A DNA stretch of 64,000 bases, taken from assembly GCF_001894785.1 (NCBI RefSeq), contig NZ_BCWW01000011.1, positions 124,001 through 188,000 of the forward strand, in the 5' to 3' direction. Below the pieces are notes generated by a model. That model ran no database searches, had not been told where the DNA came from, and saw only the letters and a program-made list of their open reading frames with translations. This document shows positions 8,568 to 15,497 of this stretch, one piece after another. This DNA is from Rhodococcoides fascians NBRC 12155 = LMG 3623 (GTDB taxonomy: Bacteria; Actinomycetota; Actinomycetes; Mycobacteriales; Mycobacteriaceae). The position numbers and the translations under genes are program-made. Within the stretch, counting starts at the first letter, position 1, and each line of letters begins with the position of its first letter.

Positions 8568-9170
8568 TCACCGGTCGGTTGCGGCACTGCGGTCGACCAC
8601 GCTGGCGATCGTCCGCTGAGCCAGTCGTTTCTGCGTCGCCGGCGGATACGTCTCGGGATCGAGTACCGCCAGAACCACGATGCCTTCCACCGCGGTAGCG
8701 ATGTGCTGAGCGCACTCTGCAGCCTCGACATCGGTGATGTGAGTGCCGAGGTCGGCAACGAGACCGGCTATGCGAGTGAGCCACTGACGCGTGTGGGTCA
8801 CGTGTGGGTTTTGGAGCTCATCATCCGCGATCGCAGCCGCCGCGAAGCCCGTGAAAATCTTGGCCTCGACTATGCGCTCGTCGTCGAGCGGAAGCACCGA
8901 GCAGACAACGGAATACAGCCGCTCCGCCGCGGACTGCGTGCCGCCGGCTCCGGCCTCGTCGGCGCGCGCTGCCGTGCGCTCGAACAGGGTCTGTCGCGCG
9001 TGCACCAACATCGCCGACCGGGAGCCGAAGCGGTGCATGATCAGACCGGTGGTGCAGCCCGCCCGAGTCGCGACCGCGCGCACCGTCGTCGCCTCGATTC
9101 CCAACTCCCCGATCGTGTCCCACACTGCCTGCGAAATGCGATGCCGCGGGTCGTCCGATTCGAGAGTCAC
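8568..9170 (-). CDS. TetR-family transcriptional regulator
   Basis: A 200-residue TetR protein: HTH at about 10-58 with the characteristic TTVRAVATRAGCTTGLIMHRFGS helix-turn-helix, and a ligand-binding C-terminal domain without recognisable specificity. Two tandem palindromes at 9192-9233, 22 bp upstream of the start, are probably its own operator. Its operon includes the GNAT gene. The opposite-strand lipoprotein at 9331 may also be under its control. Confidence 0.9.
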   Translation of the reverse strand: MTLESDDPRHRISQAVWDTIGELGIEATTVRAVATRAGCTTGLIMHRFGSRSAMLVHARQTLFERTAARADEAGAGGTQSAAERLYSVVCSVLPLDDERIVEAKIFTGFAAAAIADDELQNPHVTHTRQWLTRIAGLVADLGTHITDVEAAECAQHIATAVEGIVVLAVLDPETYPPATQKRLAQRTIASVVDRSAATDR

Positions 9171-9191
9171 TCGTCCTCACCTCTCCGCTTC

Positions 9192-9233
9192 GCCGTAACA
9201 CCTGTTACGAACAAGCGTAACAGGTGTTACGGC
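9192..9233. promoter_or_regulatory. paired palindromic operator for TetR
   Basis: An 18-bp arm GCCGTAACACCTGTTACG is followed by a 6-bp spacer and then its exact reverse complement. Each arm is itself palindromic (GTAACA-NN-TGTTAC). The site lies directly upstream of the TetR gene, the expected position for autorepression by two dimers. Confidence 0.75.
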
Positions 9234-9295
9234 GAGCCGCATTCCGGGAGTCGACGGAAGGGGTTGCCGAGACACGTCATCCGCCTTATTGTTTT

Positions 9296-9309
9296 TCCGT
9301 AATTACGGA
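9296..9309. promoter_or_regulatory. 14-bp perfect palindrome upstream of serine-hydrolase lipoprotein
   Basis: TCCGTAATTACGGA is a perfect palindrome 21 bp upstream of the ATG at 9331. It is distinct from the TetR sites. The ArsR-like regulator encoded by the second gene of the operon is a plausible ligand. Confidence 0.5.
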
Positions 9310-9330
9310 TGAACAACCAAGGGGCTAGAG

Positions 9331-10434
9331 ATGCGACGCCTCACCCTGGTTTCGGCAGCCTGTGCGACGGTCCTGTTGATGAGCGGATGTGCCTCCACCG
9401 ACTCGGACACCGCCGAGGCCGCCACCCCGACACCGGAGAACTGCGCACCCGTCACCTCCACCGACCTCACCGCCGAAGACGGGTGGATCGGACTGATCGA
9501 TCAGGCACCCGACACCGTCGGCCTCGTGATCGACGACGGACGCGGCCGCACCGTCGAACACCGAGCCGATCAGGAGCAGGTACTCGCATCGGCGATCAAG
9601 GTGGTGCATCTCGCCGCCTACGCCCAAGCCGTCGCGAACGGCAGCATCGACCCGAACGAGCGAGTGACGCTCTCGGATTGGGAGCGCTGGTACGTACCCA
9701 ACACCGACGGCGGCGCGCATCCTAACGCCCTGAATCGCTTGAGAATCGCAAACACCGGCACCAACGCAACCGACCCCAATGCCACGGTCCGCATCGACGA
9801 CATCGTTACGGCCATGATCCAGGAAAGCGACAACTCTGTCCCCGACTTCCTCCGTTACAAACTCGGCGATCAAGCGATCATCGACGCAGCCGCTACCGGA
9901 GGGTGGGAGAACTTCGAGGTGCCCAGCCTGGTGACGGACATCCTGTCGCTCTACGACCCCGCCCTCGCCGCCGGTGACCGGTGGGAGACCGCGCAGAAGT
10001 GGGCATTCGACCCGCAGTTCCGCGCCCAACTGGAGGCGTCGTTGCAACCGTCCACTCCCGAGGAGCAAGCCGACCGAGTGCAGAGCACCTTTCGCGGTGG
10101 TTCGGCCGCACAACTCAACGGTATGTATCGCGCCTTCACGGATGGAACCTTCGGCACCGCGTCGGATACTATTCTGCGCCAATTGGAATGGCAGCCCGCA
10201 GGGGACGACGTTCTCGGTGTCGGGTTCAAAGGCGGCAGCCTCGCGGGGGTGATCACTCAGGGATTCGAGCTACGGCGCACCGATGGAACGGTGGCGACCG
10301 CAGTGTGGCTGATCGATGGTCTTTCTGCAGACAGATTCGAGCAAGCGTATGCGGACGCAGGCGTGCAGCAGCAACTCATCCTCGAGGCCATGCTCTCGTC
10401 GGACGTACTCGACCGGATAGCCTGCGTGGTGTGA
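9331..10434 (+). CDS. serine-hydrolase lipoprotein (class A beta-lactamase/DD-peptidase fold)
   Basis: The 367-residue protein has a lipoprotein signal with lipobox MSGC (C20). The penicillin-recognition motifs are present: SAIK (S87-K90), SDN (166-168) and a KGG triad (K300) in the order of class A enzymes. It should be anchored on the outer face of the cytoplasmic membrane. It could be a beta-lactamase, a peptidase or an esterase. The stop overlaps the GTG start of an ArsR-like regulator as GTGA, an unusual partner for this enzyme class and a hint of autoregulated expression. Confidence 0.85.
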   Translation: MRRLTLVSAACATVLLMSGCASTDSDTAEAATPTPENCAPVTSTDLTAEDGWIGLIDQAPDTVGLVIDDGRGRTVEHRADQEQVLASAIKVVHLAAYAQAVANGSIDPNERVTLSDWERWYVPNTDGGAHPNALNRLRIANTGTNATDPNATVRIDDIVTAMIQESDNSVPDFLRYKLGDQAIIDAAATGGWENFEVPSLVTDILSLYDPALAAGDRWETAQKWAFDPQFRAQLEASLQPSTPEEQADRVQSTFRGGSAAQLNGMYRAFTDGTFGTASDTILRQLEWQPAGDDVLGVGFKGGSLAGVITQGFELRRTDGTVATAVWLIDGLSADRFEQAYADAGVQQQLILEAMLSSDVLDRIACVV

Positions 10435-10904
10435 GTTCAACGTTCGAGTCGAGACTGGCAGAGCTGGAAGCTCGCGTCGCCGAGCTGGAACGACGCGACG
10501 CTCCCGAGCAGGTCGATGCCGCCCCGTCGACGGGCGGCATCGTCGCCTACCAGGGCGACGTGCACCTGCACGGCACTGTCCGCTGGGACATCAGCTACTC
10601 CCCCGACGCCATCGTCGACCTGCCCATCGCCTCGATGTCGGAAGTGCTTGCTGCGCTGGGCCATCCCGTTCGGTTGCAGATCGTACGAACCTTGCTGCGC
10701 GGTCCGGCGAACGCCGCTGATCTCCATGCCGCGGTGGGAGTCGGCTCCTCGGGCCAGATCTACCACCACCTCAAGACGCTGAGCTCGGCGAACATCGTGG
10801 AGCAGCAGGGCCGCGGTGACTATCGAATTTCCGCGAAACGAGTTGTGCCGCTTCTGGTATCGATGCTCACGGCAGCCGACATTGCCGGTGACCTGGGTAC
10901 CTGA
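10431..10904 (+). CDS. ArsR-like winged-helix regulator with N-terminal coiled coil
   Basis: The GTG at 10431 overlaps the upstream stop by 4 bp, which fixes the start. The 157-residue protein opens with a heptad-like segment (ESRLAELEARVAELERRD, about 5-22), then a short beta-rich stretch (AYQGDVHLHGTV, about 38-49), then an ArsR-type winged helix (LAALGHPVRLQIVRTLL..., about 70-150) with the recognition region GSSGQIYHHLKTL. No metal-binding cysteines are seen, so a metal sensor is unlikely. It probably controls its own operon. Confidence 0.82.
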   Translation: MSSTFESRLAELEARVAELERRDAPEQVDAAPSTGGIVAYQGDVHLHGTVRWDISYSPDAIVDLPIASMSEVLAALGHPVRLQIVRTLLRGPANAADLHAAVGVGSSGQIYHHLKTLSSANIVEQQGRGDYRISAKRVVPLLVSMLTAADIAGDLGT

Positions 10905-11019
10905 CCGTTACGGCCAGGTGAGGCGACACCACAGTCTCCCGCAATCGATCGGAATGCCAGCCGTGCTAACTTTCGTGGCAGTGACACCCGTCACCAGCAG
11001 AGCACAGGGAGAAGCGGCA

Positions 11020-12171
11020 GTGGGACGACGCGCAACGGCAGCGATACTAGGGCTGTTTCTGATGGCGGGCGGTCTCGTCGGCACCGGTACCGCTGCGGCG
11101 CAACCCGCACCGGCCACGACGTGGCTGTGTAGCCCCGAACTGACAAGCGACCCCTGCGACCTGGGCGGCGACACCACCGACCTCGGCACCGGCACAGTGA
11201 CTCCTGGACCCGCGGCCGTGCCGGAGTCCGACAAGCCCGTCGACTGCTTCTATCTCTACCCCACCGTCACCAACGACGTCGCACTCAATGCCCCCGGCAA
11301 CGCGACGCCCGAGGTGGCTTCTATCGCCAGTTTCCAGGCTGCCCGGTTCAACACCCAATGCCGAGTGTTCGCGCCGGTCTACCGCCAGACCCCGTTGGTC
11401 GGGCTACCTCTGGCACTGGTGGGTGCGGCCGGACCGTCGATAGATCTGGCGTACTCCGATGTGCGCGCCGCCTGGGACAACTACATGGCCACCGAGAACA
11501 ACGGCCGAGGCGTCATCCTCATCGGCCATTCACAAGGCACGTTCATGCTCCGCAAACTGATGCGCGACACCTTCGATCAGGACGCGGCCCTGAGACAGCA
11601 ACTCGTCGGCGCATTCCTGATGGGCGGGAATGTCGAGACGGCCCGCGGCAGCACCACCGGTGGCGACTTCACGAACATCCCTTTGTGCACCGAACAGGGC
11701 CAGTTCGGTTGCGTCGTAGCATATTCCACCAACACGCTCCTGCCGCCGCTGTCGACGTTCGGCAATTCGTCGCTGGATCTGTGGTCTCAGCGATGGGGCC
11801 TGCCGAGTGGCCCGCAGTATCAGGTGGCGTGCACCGATCCGGTGGCACTCAGCGGAGACGATCGGCCCGTCGGAATCACGGTGCCGAGCGCACCGTTCGC
11901 GTTCGGAATCATTTCGATTCTGCTGCAGTACACCACGGCACCCGAGACCGTGCCGACCTCGAACTCGACGTGGACCACCAGCCGCGGCCGAGTGGTGGGA
12001 TCCTGCATCGACGCCGGCGGGTACAACCAATACCACCTGCAGTTCGTAGAACCTCAGCCGCTCAACGAGGTTCCGCTACTCGATTCACATCTGGTCGACA
12101 TGAACGTGGGCCTCGATCGTCTGGTCAGCATCGCCGATCAGCAGACGACAGCGTGGCAAACAACCCGCTGA
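11020..12171 (+). CDS. secreted DUF3089 esterase-like protein
   Basis: I choose GTG 11020 because AGGGAG lies upstream and because it gives a clean signal peptide (about 1-28, cut after TAAAQ). The mature protein is a DUF3089 alpha/beta hydrolase of about 355 residues, with PVDCFYLYPTV early, nucleophile motif GHSQG (S171) and paired cysteines suited to export. Family members include mycobacterial lipase/esterase-like proteins. The substrate is unknown. It converges on the secreted gene at 12185 with only 13 bp between stops. Confidence 0.85.
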   Translation: MGRRATAAILGLFLMAGGLVGTGTAAAQPAPATTWLCSPELTSDPCDLGGDTTDLGTGTVTPGPAAVPESDKPVDCFYLYPTVTNDVALNAPGNATPEVASIASFQAARFNTQCRVFAPVYRQTPLVGLPLALVGAAGPSIDLAYSDVRAAWDNYMATENNGRGVILIGHSQGTFMLRKLMRDTFDQDAALRQQLVGAFLMGGNVETARGSTTGGDFTNIPLCTEQGQFGCVVAYSTNTLLPPLSTFGNSSLDLWSQRWGLPSGPQYQVACTDPVALSGDDRPVGITVPSAPFAFGIISILLQYTTAPETVPTSNSTWTTSRGRVVGSCIDAGGYNQYHLQFVEPQPLNEVPLLDSHLVDMNVGLDRLVSIADQQTTAWQTTR

Positions 12172-12184
12172 CCGTCCAGACGTG

Positions 12185-12709
12185 TCACGGAACGAGCAAC
12201 ACACCCAAGCCGGGGATGAGGGCATTCGATGCGGGTGGGGCTTGCCACTGCTCACGATTGTGGGTGACGGTCACGACCACCGGGCCCGCCCCGGTCTGCG
12301 CAGTTACTTCGAGAGGCAAGTTGACCGGATATCTCGGCTCAGCGTTGATCGGGAGCGATGGATTCTCGAGGGCTTCCCAGTGCCGTAGATCGACCGCTCC
12401 GACGGCACCCGTGGCGAGATTGCGCCAGTTCACCGTCAGGAAGCGGTAATTGAACTGGTAGTAGTACGGCCTGATGTCCGCGGCCGCAAAGCGCACCTCA
12501 CCCGGCTTCTCACCTACCGTCGCCGTGATCGGAATCGTCTGAACGAGTCCGCCTGGAACCCCAGCCGGACCGAACTCCGGCCCGGTGACGACAGGGACCA
12601 GAAGCTCGGACGTCGTCGGTGCCGCCGTCGCCGCACCCACTCCCACACCCAGAACCAGTGGTACGGAGAGCGCCAGCGCAATTACTCCGCGTCGTAAAGA
12701 TGTTCGCAT
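12185..12709 (-). CDS. small secreted protein, tandem paralogue B
   Basis: The 174-residue protein has a signal peptide (about 1-30, ATAAPT). The mature part shares a block with the adjacent gene: VPVVTG, GGL-QTIP, VG--PG--RF-AA-I, YR-L--NWRNL-TGA-GA-DLRHW and a C-terminal GLGVLLVP. There are no cysteines in the mature part. I do not recognise a family; the pattern suggests a beta-rich secreted domain. It lies 26 bp downstream of its paralogue and probably in one operon with it. Confidence 0.8.
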   Translation of the reverse strand: MRTSLRRGVIALALSVPLVLGVGVGAATAAPTTSELLVPVVTGPEFGPAGVPGGLVQTIPITATVGEKPGEVRFAAADIRPYYYQFNYRFLTVNWRNLATGAVGAVDLRHWEALENPSLPINAEPRYPVNLPLEVTAQTGAGPVVVTVTHNREQWQAPPASNALIPGLGVLLVP

Positions 12710-12735
12710 CGTTTGCCTTTCATCCGCGATCGAAT

Positions 12736-13263
12736 TCAGGGGACCAGCACCATGCCGGCACCGGGGAGAAGAGTGTCGAGGTACGGAGAGCCCCATTGGC
12801 CGCCGTTCGAGTAGTCCTTGGTGTGCGTCACCGTCACCACCACAGGACCCGGTCCGGTATTCGCGACCACCTCGAGGGGCAGATCTTCCCGTCCGTAGGG
12901 GCCACTCGGGGATGGTGTCGGATCGTCCTGCCAATGCCGTAGATCGGCGGCACCCGCCGCACCTGTCACGAGGTTTCGCCAGTTCAGGTTCAGATACCGG
13001 TAGGGATACTGATCGGCGAACGGGGCAATGTTTGCGGCTGAGAAGCGTGCGACACCGGGCTCGTCGCCCACAATGGCCTTCATCGGAATGGTCTGGAACA
13101 GGCCACCGGGGACGGCTCCGGGGGCTATCTGGAATCCGGTCACGACGGGTACCTGCAAATTCGTCACCTGCGGGGCAGCCGCTGCCGTGCCCACTCCGAT
13201 CCCCAACACGAGGGGCACAGTCAGTGCTGTAGCTACTGCCGCTCGCCGCAATGACTTTCGCAT
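12736..13263 (-). CDS. small secreted protein, tandem paralogue A
   Basis: The start ATG at 13263 (MRKSLRRAAV) gives a signal peptide of about 30 residues ending AAAAP, and a 175-residue precursor. It is clearly homologous along its length to the downstream gene (12185-12709), consistent with a tandem duplication. The C-terminus GAGMVLVP matches the paralogue's. Its function is not recognised; export to the envelope or outside is the only safe statement. The promoter is probably in 13264-13525. Confidence 0.8.
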   Translation of the reverse strand: MRKSLRRAAVATALTVPLVLGIGVGTAAAAPQVTNLQVPVVTGFQIAPGAVPGGLFQTIPMKAIVGDEPGVARFSAANIAPFADQYPYRYLNLNWRNLVTGAAGAADLRHWQDDPTPSPSGPYGREDLPLEVVANTGPGPVVVTVTHTKDYSNGGQWGSPYLDTLLPGAGMVLVP

Positions 13264-13330
13264 ACTGCGTACCTTTCGTCGAAGTCGCACAACGTGATTC
13301 CAGATCGAGATCGATCCTGCGCCAGGCGTC

Positions 13331-13345
13331 TCAGGTTGAACCTGA
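13331..13345. promoter_or_regulatory. 15-bp palindrome in divergent promoter region
   Basis: TCAGGTT-G-AACCTGA has 7-bp arms with a 1-bp centre. It sits between the divergent secreted-protein pair (minus) and the lipoprotein trio (plus), 68 bp from the former and 181 bp from the latter. The regulator is unknown. Confidence 0.45.
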
Positions 13346-13525
13346 AACATCAACTGGCGGTTGAGTGTTATCTCCGTCCACACTCGCAGGCGAAATATCC
13401 GATAGTCCACCCGTATACCGATTCGTGACGGGGTCGTGACACGAACGACGTTAACAGACCATCTGGCCCGTTCGATTCATAGTTCAGAGGTGATGCACTC
13501 TGCAGCCACCGGTGAGGACGAACGA

Positions 13526-14197
13526 ATGAGGCAAGTCCGCAACATCGTCGCCATGTGTGCTCTGGTCGCCGCTACCACCCTGTCCCTCACGGCCTGCGGG
13601 TCAGAGGCACCGACAAGCACCGATGCAGCGCCGGCCACCAGCGCCGCCCCCGCGCCGTCCGCGGGTGGCTCTCCCGACACAGGCGGCGGCACCGAGGCCG
13701 ACAGACCCGTAGTCGAGGCCCCTGAGGTCGTGACTTCGGCACCGGCGCAGCCTGCCGATACCGGGACTCCTGCCGTTCCGTCCGCTCCGAATCGTGACGA
13801 CGTGAACGTCGACGCACGCGACTTCGAGGTAGACGGTGGCCAGTACTTCTTCCAATCCCCGAGCGGGAATGTGTTCTGCGCATTCAATTCGTCGAATGCT
13901 CCCGGAACGATCGTGGGCTGTCAGGTCCGCTACTCGGTGCCGGGCAACACCGGGCGCGAGTGCTTAAACACGGCAAACAACACCTACGGCGTGCAGATCA
14001 CCCAGGACGGCACCGTCGAACAGATCTGCACCAACCAGGGAATCTTTTTCGGCGGGAATCCCGGCCCACGAGTTCTCGAATACGGCCAGGTCATCGGAGT
14101 GACGGGCAACTTCTGCCGCTCCACTGAAGCCGGCATCACCTGCTACGACGGCGACAGAGGCTTCATGATCTCCCGCGACGTCAACATTGCTTTTTGA
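13526..14197 (+). CDS. lipoprotein, first of a tandem trio
   Basis: ATG 13526 follows GAGGACG and gives a lipoprotein signal with lipobox LTAC (C24). A Thr/Pro/Ala/Gly-rich linker (about 27-90) precedes a cysteine-containing domain with FQSPSGNVFC, IVGC, GREC, ICTNQG and CRSTEAGITC. The next two lipoproteins share the SPSGN-x-x-C start and the cysteine spacing, so disulfides are likely. It is 223 residues. The function is unknown; it is probably an envelope protein. The start of the next gene is 14 bp after its stop. Confidence 0.82.
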   Translation: MRQVRNIVAMCALVAATTLSLTACGSEAPTSTDAAPATSAAPAPSAGGSPDTGGGTEADRPVVEAPEVVTSAPAQPADTGTPAVPSAPNRDDVNVDARDFEVDGGQYFFQSPSGNVFCAFNSSNAPGTIVGCQVRYSVPGNTGRECLNTANNTYGVQITQDGTVEQICTNQGIFFGGNPGPRVLEYGQVIGVTGNFCRSTEAGITCYDGDRGFMISRDVNIAF

Positions 14198-14211
14198 TGA
14201 AGGAGCTCCGA

Positions 14212-14865
14212 ATGTTCCGAAGAACTGCTCTGCTCGCGGCGGCCGCAACACTCACGGCCGTGACTCTGACGGCCTGTGGGAGTGACGACGCCCCCGCGGC
14301 CGCACCGGCCCCCACCGCTGCGCCACAAATCTCCGCTCCGCCGCAGGTGACCGTTGCAGCGCCGACCCAGACCGGTGGAAGCAACGCCGGAGGTGAGTCC
14401 GGTGCACCCGCGGCGACCGAATCGACGCCAACCGCTGCCGACCCCGGGAACAACACCGCACCGATCACGCCCGTCGACCCGGCCAGCTTGATCGTTCCCG
14501 GTAATCAGGTCGCGTGGAAGTCGCCGTCCGGCAAGATCTACTGCAAGATCGGCTCCGGACCCTTCTCCTCCGGCTGCCAATCGTCCGACGCCCCCGTTCC
14601 CGACGGTGCCGAAGCCGACTGCGCCCCGAACTCGACCTTCAGCGTGGACATGCTCTCCAAGGGCTTCTACCTCGACCCCGGCAAAGTGACTCCCACCTGC
14701 TTCAACCAAGGAGTATTCGGTGCCGAGGACGCCCAGGTATTGGAGTACAACACGTCCGTCTCCTACAACGGCTTCAAGTGCTTCTCTCGAGTCGAAGCAA
14801 TGATCTGCGACGCCGGTGGCGGGCATGGCTTCGTGTTGTCGATGCAGCAAGCGACGTCCAACTGA
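14212..14865 (+). CDS. lipoprotein, second of a tandem trio
   Basis: AAGGAG precedes ATG 14212. The 217-residue precursor has lipobox LTAC (C22), a Pro/Thr-rich spacer and a C-terminal domain beginning AWKSPSGKIYC. Cysteines recur in SSGC, ADC, TCFNQG, KCFSR and MICDAGGG. The final ten residues (VLSMQQATSN) are identical to the third gene, and the last 57 nt differ at only a few positions. The stop overlaps the next start (TGATG), so the two are translationally coupled. The function is unknown. Confidence 0.83.
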   Translation: MFRRTALLAAAATLTAVTLTACGSDDAPAAAPAPTAAPQISAPPQVTVAAPTQTGGSNAGGESGAPAATESTPTAADPGNNTAPITPVDPASLIVPGNQVAWKSPSGKIYCKIGSGPFSSGCQSSDAPVPDGAEADCAPNSTFSVDMLSKGFYLDPGKVTPTCFNQGVFGAEDAQVLEYNTSVSYNGFKCFSRVEAMICDAGGGHGFVLSMQQATSN

Positions 14866-15497
14866 TGCCGAGACACAGCAGTCGCGTGGCCCTAGCCGCC
14901 ATTGCGTTCATCGGTGTACTCCTGACGGGATGCAGCAGCTCGGACGAACCGACCAATGCGATGCCGTCGGTCATTCCCACCGTCGTCGCGGGTGCGCCGG
15001 CGACATCGACCGAGGCGGCACCGCAGGTGACGGTTGCTCCGCAACCGGGTGGCAGCCATTCCGAGTCCGATTCTGCGACAACACCATCGGTCGACTCTGC
15101 GCCGATCACTCCCGTCGACCCGGCCCGATATGCCGCCATCAACAACGAAGTTGGCTGGAAGTCGCCGTCGGGCAACATCTACTGCAAGCTCGGCTCCACC
15201 GCGTTCTCGTCCGGCTGCCAGGCCACGGACGCACCCGTGCCCGACGGAGCGGACTGCGACAAGCCACCGTTCTCGGCCGACGAGATGAGCAAGGGCTTCT
15301 TCCTGGACCCGGCCGAGGTGACTCCGATGTGCTTCAACCAAGGCGCCTTCGGGGTCGAGAACGCGCAATCGCTGGACTACAACACATCGATCTCGCACCT
15401 CGGCTACACCTGCTACTCCCGAGTCGACGCCATGGTCTGCGACGCGGGCGGCGGGCACGGCTTCGTGTTGTCGATGCAGCAGGCGACGTCCAACTGA
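14865..15497 (+). CDS. lipoprotein, third of a tandem trio
   Basis: ATG 14865 overlaps the preceding stop. The 210-residue precursor has lipobox LTGC (C23), a low-complexity linker, and the same domain as gene two (GWKSPSGNIYC, SSGCQATDAPVPDG, MCFNQGAFG, MVCDAGGGHG). The near-identical C-terminus at both protein and DNA level points to recent duplication or gene conversion. It meets the monooxygenase gene tail to tail with no spacer (stops at 15497 and 15498). Confidence 0.83.
   Translation: MPRHSSRVALAAIAFIGVLLTGCSSSDEPTNAMPSVIPTVVAGAPATSTEAAPQVTVAPQPGGSHSESDSATTPSVDSAPITPVDPARYAAINNEVGWKSPSGNIYCKLGSTAFSSGCQATDAPVPDGADCDKPPFSADEMSKGFFLDPAEVTPMCFNQGAFGVENAQSLDYNTSISHLGYTCYSRVDAMVCDAGGGHGFVLSMQQATSN

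Noticed and set aside
14212..15497. Genes two and three of the lipoprotein trio as one frameshifted gene
   Set aside because: Each has its own lipobox and a complete domain; the TGATG junction is an ordinary coupled start, so they are two genes.
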